A model generated the notes under the pieces. That model was not told the DNA's origin. It was given only the letters and a program-made list of their open reading frames with translations, and did not search any database. A program made the translations under genes and the position numbers. From contig NZ_JARFVA010000006.1 in the NCBI RefSeq assembly GCF_029194005.1, positions 1-64,000 on the forward strand: 64,000 nucleotides of DNA, read 5' to 3'. Below are positions 34,697 to 42,104 of this stretch, in pieces (within the stretch, counting starts at the first letter, position 1; each line of letters begins with the position of its first letter). The DNA comes from Flagellimonas okinawensis. GTDB lineage: Bacteria > Bacteroidota > Bacteroidia > Flavobacteriales > Flavobacteriaceae.

Positions 34697-35947
34697 TCAT
34701 GTAACTGCACTTTTTTTGGTTGCCTTTTCCTTGAACCTGATCAAAAGATTGCCAATGTCCTCACTTATCTTGGATTCAACGACCCTGGCATAAATCTGTG
34801 TGGTGGACAGTTTGGTATGCCCGAGAAGTTTCGAGACTGTTTCGATGGGTACACCATTTGACAGCATCACTGTTGTGGCAAAGGTATGTCTTGCTACATG
34901 AAAGGTCAGGTTTTTATCGATGTCGCAAGAGTCCGCTATCTCCTTTAAATAGGCATTGGTCTTTTGATTGGAACTAATGGGCAACAAGCCTTCTTTGTTT
35001 TCCATTTCCGGACATTGCATATACTTTTCCAAAATTTCCCGTGCCTTTGGGAGCAATGGGACTTTAACTGGCTTGTCCGTTTTTTCACGCTTGGTACTTA
35101 TCCAATGGTTTCCGTCGATCCCCTTTACAATATTGTCACTGTTCAGCTCCTTCACATCCACATAGGAAAGGCCTGTATAGCATGAGAATACAAAACAGTC
35201 CCTTATCCTCTCCAAACGTTCGTTGCCCATTTCAGCGCTTTCCAATTGCTCCAGTTCCTCTTCGTCCAGAAACTGCCTATCATATTTGTTATATTTCAAC
35301 TGGAACTGGTTGAACGGGTTCTTGTCCATCCATTCCAATTTGACGGCAAGGTTGAGCATCTTCTTGAACCTTTCCAGATGTTTCATTACCCCATTGTTGC
35401 CCAATAAGAGCCTTTTCTTTGAATCTCTGTAATTGCGCAAAAAATGTTCAAAATCCGTGACAAAGGCATAGTTCAACTGTTTGAGACGGACATCATTGAC
35501 CTTTCTTTTCTTGGCTAAAAACCTGTGCAGGTACTTTTCCGTTGTATAATAGTTCTTCATAGTCCCTTTTTTCAGGACAATTGACATATTCTCATTATGG
35601 TACTTGATAAGTTCCCTTAAGGTCTTGCTGTTGTCATCCTCGCCTAGATAACGGGACTTGATAGCATCAGATGAAACGACCCTGTTCTCTTCCAAAAGTT
35701 CCTTATGGCAGTCCAATAGTTCTCCATAAACGCTGTCCAGATAGGCGTTCAATGCTCTGATCCTCTGTGAACCTCCCCTGCCCCGGTTCCGTGAATTGTC
35801 CCACTCCTTGGAGGGAATATTTCTCTTTAGGCTGATCTCGGCCCGTTGGCCGTCCACAGTTATGCGGACATAGATGGATAATTGGTTTGGGACGCTCCTT
35901 GATTTTCTGGTAAAGAAAATTACGGTGAAAGTGTGTTTTGATTTCAT
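34697..35947 (-). CDS. tyrosine recombinase / integrase of the IntDOT-like type
   Basis: A 416-aa site-specific recombinase. It has an N-terminal arm-binding domain, a SAM-like core-binding domain (about 105-215) and a catalytic domain with H350-x2-R353, H377 and the nucleophile Y386 (TTQIYARV). At the place of the first catalytic Arg it has Ser261 (CYTGLSYVDV). The same substitution is known for IntDOT of CTnDOT, so it need not be inactivating. It probably moves the element that ends at the att-like sequence 214 bases upstream. Confidence 0.9.
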   Translation of the reverse strand: MKSKHTFTVIFFTRKSRSVPNQLSIYVRITVDGQRAEISLKRNIPSKEWDNSRNRGRGGSQRIRALNAYLDSVYGELLDCHKELLEENRVVSSDAIKSRYLGEDDNSKTLRELIKYHNENMSIVLKKGTMKNYYTTEKYLHRFLAKKRKVNDVRLKQLNYAFVTDFEHFLRNYRDSKKRLLLGNNGVMKHLERFKKMLNLAVKLEWMDKNPFNQFQLKYNKYDRQFLDEEELEQLESAEMGNERLERIRDCFVFSCYTGLSYVDVKELNSDNIVKGIDGNHWISTKREKTDKPVKVPLLPKAREILEKYMQCPEMENKEGLLPISSNQKTNAYLKEIADSCDIDKNLTFHVARHTFATTVMLSNGVPIETVSKLLGHTKLSTTQIYARVVESKISEDIGNLLIRFKEKATKKSAVT

Positions 35948-36105
35948 TTTCCATGACTTTGGTTAAACAATTAATTGTAAAGACGAAAGTCAAATCGTAC
36001 TCTAAAGTCCTTTCAAGTTAGTACATTCCGGATTAATCGTTGTACACCGAATTGCACACCTTTTATTTGGTTTTAAATGAAATCAAATGAATGCATAAAA
36101 AACAA

Positions 36106-36139
36106 AAAACACTGAAAATCAAATGATTAACAGTGTTTT
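36106..36139. terminator. hairpin between the integrase and the att remnant
   Basis: AAAACACTG (36106-36114) and CAGTGTTTT (36131-36139) form a perfect 9-bp stem with a 16-base loop and flanking A/T runs. This fits a bidirectional terminator or protein-binding site. A second small stem (ACCTA...TAGGT) lies at about 36147-36160. Confidence 0.5.
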
Positions 36140-36160
36140 GTTGTGACCTATTTCTAGGTT

Positions 36161-36185
36161 CGTCGGGGTGGCAGGATTTAAACTC
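36161..36185 (-). other. att-like remnant resembling a tRNA 3' end
   Basis: On the - strand the sequence reads AAATCCTGCCACCCCGACG, like the T-arm and acceptor end of a tRNA gene. The sequence to its right does not fold into the rest of a tRNA, because the 5' half of the T stem is missing. Integrative elements often use tRNA 3' ends. The position close to an integrase supports a core attachment site. Confidence 0.5.
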
Positions 36186-36321
36186 CAAAACCAATCCGTT
36201 CTATACCAGTATTTTAAGTCTTAATTTTCGTAAATAGGACATCAATTAAGACATCAACGAGAGCGTTTTACGCTTTCTATAGTACAAATTTAGCCAAATG
36301 ATTTCAAATAATATCATATGG

Positions 36322-37884
36322 CTATTTTTTGTTCGGCAGTTCCGCTGCGTTCTTACCTTTCATTCTACCACCGACCAAATCTCCCAAGAATTTTGTAAAT
36401 GGCGCTATATTCTGCCTTACACTGGCCTCTTCCAATGCTTGCATATATTCATCGCGCTTTTCCACGGGAATTACGGTCCACGGATAGCCTCCGGAGGCTA
36501 GCATGGCGTTCATAAGAAATCTGCCCATACGACCGTTACCATCCATATACGGGTGGATAAAAACAAAGACAAAGTGGCCCAGTACGGCACGTACGGAAGC
36601 CTCAGGCTCTTCCTCCAGCAATTCAAATAGGATGGGCATGGCATCGCGCATGGCATCCACATTTAGGGGAACGTGTTTGGAATTACCGATGTACACCTGG
36701 TTATTGCGGTAACCGGAAAGGTCGGAAGCCTTCAACAGGCCTGCCACCACACTTGGGTCGAACAACTGCCTGTACCATGCGGCATGGTCTTTATCGATTT
36801 GTGTTCCCGAATTTGCTCCTTCCAATATGGCTTTGATGCTCTGCTTTACGGATTGGAAAGCCTGATAATACCCTCGGGCTGCCATGGCATCCCTTTGTTT
36901 CCTATCCCCTTCATTTTCCTCGGTGTCCCATTCCCCTGAACTCACTTTTTGAATCAACTCAGGCGTCACCCGATAACGTTCAATGGACAGTGAATGATAG
37001 GCATCCGTTATGTATATATCGTCCACGTCCTTCATATAAGATTCGTGGTCGGTCTGTATGCCGAGGGCTTTCGGGAAATTGGCCATTACTGCTTCACGCA
37101 TCTGCTGCCATATAAGGCGTATGCGATTAGCATAGGGAGAACGTTCCCTTGCCGACAATTTTAATTCCAACCTGGTATCAAAGGGGTCTTCCTCCCGGAT
37201 GTCATAATCAGCCTGTTTGAAGGTTTCCATAATCTGGTCGGCTATTCTGTCACGTTGAATGTTACGAAAAGCCCCGGCCAATCGGCCAGCCAAGGTGGTA
37301 TGGCCATTTTCCAGTAGTATGGGCAGCAATTCCGAAGCATCCCGAATCAGGGACAATGTGGTACGGGCATCGATGGCATTACTTGTATATACTGTTGCTC
37401 CTGCATAAATCAGGGAGGCCTGTAAATTATACATGCGGATGCCTTCTTCTACTAATGTCTGTTCTGAAGGAGGGATATCGGTTTTCAGATTGAACAGGGA
37501 GGTGTTATGTGGCAATGGCGTAGGTTTGTTGTTGCCCTTGGGCGACCGTATAAGCAATTGCTGCGGTACCGATCGGTTTCCGGCATGAAATAACAAAGAT
37601 TGGTCTGCCGAAAGCGACCAATCGTCTCCATATTTTCGGTTAAGAAACCGTGCTATAAATTCCCAATATGAGCTATACCAGGCTGTGGTCTCACCATCTT
37701 TCCCGTTGGGGTCTGTGGCAATATACCATCCTTTAGTGACTTCCTTTAAAAAGCCGTTCTTGACAAGTAGTTGACGGTGCTTTACATTCGGGATATCATC
37801 AGTATGAATTCCTACTATACCTTGGTCTTGTATTCCTTTCAGAAAGGTAAGGGCCTCTGCGAATCTTTCCCTTGGAGTTGCCAT
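36322..37884 (-). CDS. Fic-family protein with an N-terminal AbiEi-like winged helix
   Basis: A 520-aa protein. Residues 1-60 look like the AbiEi-type antitoxin winged HTH (VKHRQLLVKNGFLKEVTKGWYIATDP). The Fic domain lies in the C-terminal third, with the full catalytic motif HPYMDGNGRMGR at 444-455. An inhibitory-helix-like S298-x3-E302 is followed by R instead of the usual G/N. Fic enzymes AMPylate protein targets using ATP. Fusing the DNA-binding half of an abortive-infection antitoxin to a Fic enzyme suggests a self-regulating toxin-antitoxin-like protein. A ladder of palindromes lies just upstream. Confidence 0.85.
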   Translation of the reverse strand: MATPRERFAEALTFLKGIQDQGIVGIHTDDIPNVKHRQLLVKNGFLKEVTKGWYIATDPNGKDGETTAWYSSYWEFIARFLNRKYGDDWSLSADQSLLFHAGNRSVPQQLLIRSPKGNNKPTPLPHNTSLFNLKTDIPPSEQTLVEEGIRMYNLQASLIYAGATVYTSNAIDARTTLSLIRDASELLPILLENGHTTLAGRLAGAFRNIQRDRIADQIMETFKQADYDIREEDPFDTRLELKLSARERSPYANRIRLIWQQMREAVMANFPKALGIQTDHESYMKDVDDIYITDAYHSLSIERYRVTPELIQKVSSGEWDTEENEGDRKQRDAMAARGYYQAFQSVKQSIKAILEGANSGTQIDKDHAAWYRQLFDPSVVAGLLKASDLSGYRNNQVYIGNSKHVPLNVDAMRDAMPILFELLEEEPEASVRAVLGHFVFVFIHPYMDGNGRMGRFLMNAMLASGGYPWTVIPVEKRDEYMQALEEASVRQNIAPFTKFLGDLVGGRMKGKNAAELPNKK

Positions 37885-37917
37885 GTCGTTGAATTTACTT
37901 TTTTAATCTTTGCTTTC

Positions 37918-38013
37918 GGGCTAAAATTAGCTTTTTCTATCGTGCTAATATTAGCAAAAACAAATGTACTAAAATTAGTAAACATAATCGTGTAAAAATT
38001 AGTAAATGTGCTT
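37918..38013 (-). promoter_or_regulatory. four-site operator ladder upstream of the Fic gene
   Basis: Four 12-bp palindromic or near-palindromic sites lie at 37920-37931 (GCTAAAATTAGC), 37944-37955 (GCTAATATTAGC), 37968-37979 (ACTAAAATTAGT) and 37992-38003 (GTAAAAATTAGT). Their centres are exactly 24 bases apart. The first begins 36 bases from the Fic start codon, and TAATTTTA within it could be the -7 element. Autorepression by the fused winged helix is the simplest reading. Confidence 0.75.
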
Positions 38014-38137
38014 TACTGTATTTTGGAAACACAAAACATAATGGCTCAATTTTGTCAATACATCCCTTCCACGTTTCTTCTTGGAAATGCTCTTTTATAT
38101 TTTACGCTTGATACTTACCATGATTTGAACAATCTTA

Positions 38138-38172
38138 TTTTGTAACATATTCAGGAAATATTTGTTACAAAA
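38138..38172 (-). terminator. hairpin downstream of the tra operon
   Basis: TTTTGTAACA (38138-38147) pairs with TGTTACAAAA (38163-38172) in a perfect 10-bp stem with a 15-base loop. It lies about 25 bases beyond the traN stop. No T run follows, so termination strength is uncertain. Confidence 0.45.
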
Positions 38173-38197
38173 AGAGTAAGTGTTGAAATAAGAAAGA

Positions 38198-38992
38198 TTA
38201 TAACCTAGTCTCCAAAATCACTTTCCTGCTCCCGTTCAGTTCCTTCAGCTCAAGCATCATCTTTTCGTTATCTCCCAAGACGAATTTTGGAAGCACGTAC
38301 ACGAAACGCTGGCTTTGCCCATTGGTAATGGAATATGGTATTTTATGTTTGTAAATAGCCTTTTGCAGTAATCGTTGATAAGAGGCTTTGCGTTTGTTGT
38401 TACCATTGGTACGGTACACATTGAGATAGTCGATTTCAAAATCGATTCCGGATTTGTTCCTGACCTCTATGACCAGATACACTTCTGAAACGTCATTGGC
38501 CATTTTCTGCAACTGTAACCGGATTCCTTTTTTGCGTTTTACGGCAATGGTTTCAGAACCGGATCTGAGCAAATATTCACTTGCCCTTTCAAAATAAGCG
38601 GTTCTGTCCTTATTGGAAGTGGTGTTTTCAGCTTTGGATATTTCCATTACGGGACTTTCATTGCCGATGCTTTCATCTTTATAGATGAAGTAGTTCAGCT
38701 TGGGGAGTTTGTCGGAATACTTCAAAATATAGGAATATACCTTTCCGTCACTGGTAACGGCCAAAAGATTGCTTTCGGTTCCTGGTTTAGCCTGTAACAG
38801 CCCGAAATACTGTTCCTTTTCACGATTGTAGGTAAACACAAAATGTGAAGCTCCCGTAATACCTTGTCGAATAGGATTAGGAAAGAACAAAGCAACGTTC
38901 TTTTGGTCATTGGCATAAATGGTGTCCAATGATTTTTGTGCCTGTATGGACATTGTAAAGGTCAATAGCAGTAATGTAAGATATGTTTTCAT
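38198..38992 (-). CDS. traN: conjugative transposon protein TraN (DUF4138)
   Basis: A 264-aa periplasmic protein with a signal peptide (MKTYLTLLLLTFTMSIQAQ). It follows the TraN/DUF4138 pattern, including VSEVYLVIEVRNKSGIDFEIDYLNVYR and KHKIPYSITNGQSQRFVYVLPKF. TraN is a VirB9-like core component of the Bacteroidota conjugation channel. It is the last gene of the operon. traO, traP and traQ do not follow. Confidence 0.85.
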   Translation of the reverse strand: MKTYLTLLLLTFTMSIQAQKSLDTIYANDQKNVALFFPNPIRQGITGASHFVFTYNREKEQYFGLLQAKPGTESNLLAVTSDGKVYSYILKYSDKLPKLNYFIYKDESIGNESPVMEISKAENTTSNKDRTAYFERASEYLLRSGSETIAVKRKKGIRLQLQKMANDVSEVYLVIEVRNKSGIDFEIDYLNVYRTNGNNKRKASYQRLLQKAIYKHKIPYSITNGQSQRFVYVLPKFVLGDNEKMMLELKELNGSRKVILETRL

Positions 38993-39002
38993 AATAGTAA
39001 GA

Positions 39003-39980
39003 TTAATAGTTACCCATCATGGGTTTTCCTTGAAACTTGGTTTTGGATATTTTTAAAATGAGCCTGTAGTTATCGGTTATAGTAACCTTTACGTTTTTAT
39101 GGTTTCTCTGGAAAATCTTTTTAAACCCGCTTACCTGTGGCACACCAGCAATGTTGATATCGTCCATCATATCGCCAACAATTTCATTGGTAACTTCAGC
39201 TCTGAAACTGTTCTCCACATAAATTCCCTCGCTACCGTCCTGATAGTCATGAGCCCTTAATTTTACGGGTTGATGGTCGATGTTCTCAATATCGATAATG
39301 GCTCGATTGGGCTTAAAGCTGACAAATCCATAAATGGGCGTATTCCTCGAATAACGCTGCCCGTAAATGGTGGCATCCTTTAGGAGCCGCATCTGTAGGC
39401 GATAATTGTTCTTGACTGTCTGCGTGCCATCCACACGGACGTATATGAACGTGTCCGTATTTTTTGCGTTCAAATCGTCATTCTCAATGGGATGGGAAGC
39501 AAAAAAGAGCTGGTGCTCCAAAGCACGTTCCTTGACCTCGACTTCGGTTTCCTGTTCATTAATGACATCGATAGTGTCCCTTTTCTCCTCAATAGTCGGT
39601 TTCGATGGCCTGTACCTCGGATTGATATTTTGATAGGATTGTTCCGAATATTTTATCTGCCCTTGTTGGTAGATACTGTCCACCAATCGCATCTTTTCCT
39701 TGTCCAACAAATCCGGGTCATAAATGCCCGTGGAATCCAACAGCCGTTCATCATAAATACTTGGTGCGTTGGTTTCCCTAACTTCTTTTAAATCGTTCAG
39801 GGCATCCAATTTGGAATCGTACTGCTTTTGGTCGTCCTCCAGTTCCGGCACGGGAACCTGGTTGTTTTCCAAAGTCGGTTCTTCATCCTCTCCCAATACC
39901 AGCATGGCATAGCTACCTATAAAAAGTAGGATGCATACCAGTACAATGGAAAAGATGATTTTGTTTTTTTCTACTTTCAT
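39003..39980 (-). CDS. traM: conjugative transposon protein TraM
   Basis: A 325-aa inner-membrane-anchored protein with one helix at residues 8-28, a long charged linker and a C-terminal VirB10-like periplasmic domain (DATIYGQRYSRNTPIYGFVSF, GIYVENSFRAEVTNEIVGDMMDDINI). TraM works with TraN as the channel scaffold. It lies 10 bases upstream of traN in the transfer operon. Confidence 0.85.
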   Translation of the reverse strand: MKVEKNKIIFSIVLVCILLFIGSYAMLVLGEDEEPTLENNQVPVPELEDDQKQYDSKLDALNDLKEVRETNAPSIYDERLLDSTGIYDPDLLDKEKMRLVDSIYQQGQIKYSEQSYQNINPRYRPSKPTIEEKRDTIDVINEQETEVEVKERALEHQLFFASHPIENDDLNAKNTDTFIYVRVDGTQTVKNNYRLQMRLLKDATIYGQRYSRNTPIYGFVSFKPNRAIIDIENIDHQPVKLRAHDYQDGSEGIYVENSFRAEVTNEIVGDMMDDINIAGVPQVSGFKKIFQRNHKNVKVTITDNYRLILKISKTKFQGKPMMGNY

Positions 39981-39992
39981 ATTATCTGAATT

Positions 39993-40607
39993 TTATTGTT
40001 CATCATTGATTTTTCGTAAGCTGCTTTCAAAAAAATTGGTAATCAACAATCCGTGAGTATTGTTCGGAAAGTTCCTATCCACCTTGATAAGGTTCCCCGT
40101 TGTGATAAGCTCGTAGGTATCGGTTACGGAACCCCGATTGATTTCAAAAACGGTCCTGGTCTCAAACTTGTGGGGTTCGTTTTCGATATCCACTTTGGAT
40201 TCGATACTCAACACTTTTTGCACCAATGAATACTGTAACAAACGGTTATAGACCCCATCGGCCTTTTTCTGGTGGTACAGGGCATCCACCGAGCTATTGC
40301 CCAACCACAGCGCCTTTTCCAGATTTCTTTCGTAATTGCTCGCATCAATGTTGTAGAAGTAGGTGTGGAACAGCTCCAGATGCGCCAATGCCTCCACGTT
40401 TAAATTTTCATTTTGTAAAACTAATTTCAAGGGAATCACGCTACCGTCCGAATTGACCACAAATGCACTGCCCACGGTCTCCTTGTGCAGTTTGATGACC
40501 ATGAGTACAGAAACAATACAGGTAAGCACAGCTCCAATAACGACCGTCAAAACAATAAAGCGGTTCAGCTTTAGGATGTCGTATATATTTTTATAAGGTG
40601 TTTTCAT
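39993..40607 (-). CDS. traK: conjugative transposon protein TraK
   Basis: A 204-aa VirB8-like component with a membrane helix at about residues 18-40 and a periplasmic domain. It contains the family block NLNVEALAHLELFHTYFYNIDASNYERNLEKALWLG. The ATG at 40607 (MKTPYKNIYDILKLNR) is the family-like start. A longer reading frame would overlap traJ. It lies between traJ and traM. Confidence 0.87.
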   Translation of the reverse strand: MKTPYKNIYDILKLNRFIVLTVVIGAVLTCIVSVLMVIKLHKETVGSAFVVNSDGSVIPLKLVLQNENLNVEALAHLELFHTYFYNIDASNYERNLEKALWLGNSSVDALYHQKKADGVYNRLLQYSLVQKVLSIESKVDIENEPHKFETRTVFEINRGSVTDTYELITTGNLIKVDRNFPNNTHGLLITNFFESSLRKINDEQ

Positions 40608-40647
40608 ATAGTAATTAATTTTCATTTGCCTAATGTGCCTTAGGCAC

Positions 40648-41493
40648 TTATCCACCAGTGAAGAGTTTAAGGGTGAACGAGATGGCCCTACGGTACAGTT
40701 TAAACTTCAGGAATACGATAAACCCGATGGAGCCCAATTGCAGCAACGGGGCAAAAAAGCTGCTCCCCCAATCCGTTCCGAACAGGTTGCTCCAAAAATT
40801 GGTGTTGATTTCGGTGTAAAGGTTGTTCACGAATACATTCACCAAAAAGAAGGCTGGTACCAACATATAGACCCCGGAATAGAGCTTAAAGAAATTGTAC
40901 GCTAGCGACCTGAACTTTTCAAATACGGCCAGACTGATGACCAACGGAAAAAACGCCTGCATGATGCCCAACAAGAAAAACCGCTCCGCCAAGAACAAGG
41001 GATAGATGAACAAATCCAACAACCATAGGAATACCCCAATGATAAAGGCCAGCATTTTCATCCCGAACAAAGGGGTGACCAGAGCCTCGTAAAGCATGGC
41101 CATCGCTTTTTTGGCGGCTTCCAGGGCACCCACATCCTGTTCGATGTCTATATCCTGCATCTGCAACGGGAGGAGTGCCGGAGCCGTGTCCCGGTATTGG
41201 GTCTCGATGGCCACCAAAATGGCATCAAAAACGCCCAATACCTGTGTAGAAAAAATGACTAAAATGACCACTGCAAAGTTCTTCGCCAATTCCGCAGGTG
41301 TCAATCCCCAAGTATAGCCCTCATTGTTCGCTACGCCCTCGTTGTATTTTTTCAGGATATTGACCAAGAAGAACAGTACCGCAAGGGCCTTCATACCCCC
41401 AATGGTATATTGCGAAAAGGCACTATTTTTTATGGTTTGAAAAATAGTGTCCACATATTCCAGTCCTATGCCCAAAAAAATACCCGACATCAA
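40648..41493 (-). CDS. traJ: conjugative transposon protein TraJ
   Basis: A 281-aa polytopic inner-membrane protein, VirB6-like, with roughly six to seven hydrophobic segments. Typical blocks are GGMKALAVLFFLVNILKKYNEG and FGMKMLAFIIGVFLWLLDLFIYPLFL. Its start overlaps the stop of traI by 4 bases. Length is close to that of the family. Confidence 0.85.
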   Translation of the reverse strand: MMSGIFLGIGLEYVDTIFQTIKNSAFSQYTIGGMKALAVLFFLVNILKKYNEGVANNEGYTWGLTPAELAKNFAVVILVIFSTQVLGVFDAILVAIETQYRDTAPALLPLQMQDIDIEQDVGALEAAKKAMAMLYEALVTPLFGMKMLAFIIGVFLWLLDLFIYPLFLAERFFLLGIMQAFFPLVISLAVFEKFRSLAYNFFKLYSGVYMLVPAFFLVNVFVNNLYTEINTNFWSNLFGTDWGSSFFAPLLQLGSIGFIVFLKFKLYRRAISFTLKLFTGG

Positions 41494-42080
41494 TAATTGG
41501 TTTCGCGGTTATTGATTTTATGTTGTATTTCCCGAAAAGCGATAATCTCCCGATAACGTTTGGTCTTGGCCTCGATTTCCGCTACCATTTCCTTGGATTC
41601 CAGTTCCTTTTCCTTGAGGACTGCCGCACGTTCGGCATCGGTCATTTTCATATTGTCACTGGACAGGATCTGGTCAATATATTCCATGGCCGCAATGGAA
41701 TTTTCCAAAATGGCATCAAAGGAATCCGATATACGGGTAACTTCATCGGGCTTGATAAACGGGGAATTCAGGATGTCCCTTAAATCGCCCTGCATCACTT
41801 GGTACAGGCGTTGGTTGTTCTCGGCAAGTTCCTTGACCGCCTTCAACTGTTTGATGACATTGTTGACCTTATCGATGTTCTCCTTTTGCTGTTTGAGAAA
41901 CTTGACGGTCTGCATCAGGTTGCTGGTCTGTTTAGCAGATTCGACCAACGATTTCATAAAGGAAATAAAGTTGGTGTTGTCATACACAGGCATCCCCTGG
42001 GCCGTAGCACGGGTGCCAGTGGCACTCACAAGTATGAGCAATGTTGCGGATAAGATTGTTTTTTTGATTTTGTTCTTCAT
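41490..42080 (-). CDS. traI: conjugative transposon protein TraI (DUF4141)
   Basis: A 196-aa exported, helical protein with a signal peptide (cleavage after ATAQ near residue 28). Long heptad-rich helices follow (QTVKFLKQQKENIDKVNNVIKQLKAVKELAENNQRL begins near 58). It is VirB5-like by position in the Bacteroidota transfer operon and is coupled to traJ by overlap. It is not related to the TraI relaxase of F plasmids. Confidence 0.8.
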   Translation of the reverse strand: MKNKIKKTILSATLLILVSATGTRATAQGMPVYDNTNFISFMKSLVESAKQTSNLMQTVKFLKQQKENIDKVNNVIKQLKAVKELAENNQRLYQVMQGDLRDILNSPFIKPDEVTRISDSFDAILENSIAAMEYIDQILSSDNMKMTDAERAAVLKEKELESKEMVAEIEAKTKRYREIIAFREIQHKINNRETNY

Positions 42081-42104
42081 TTGTTTGTGTTTTAAAAGTG
42101 AATA

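Noticed and set aside
36161-36260. Possible tRNA gene on the - strand
   Set aside because: Only the T-loop and acceptor-like end is present. The sequence to the right cannot supply a matching T stem, anticodon arm and D arm, so it is treated as an att remnant.
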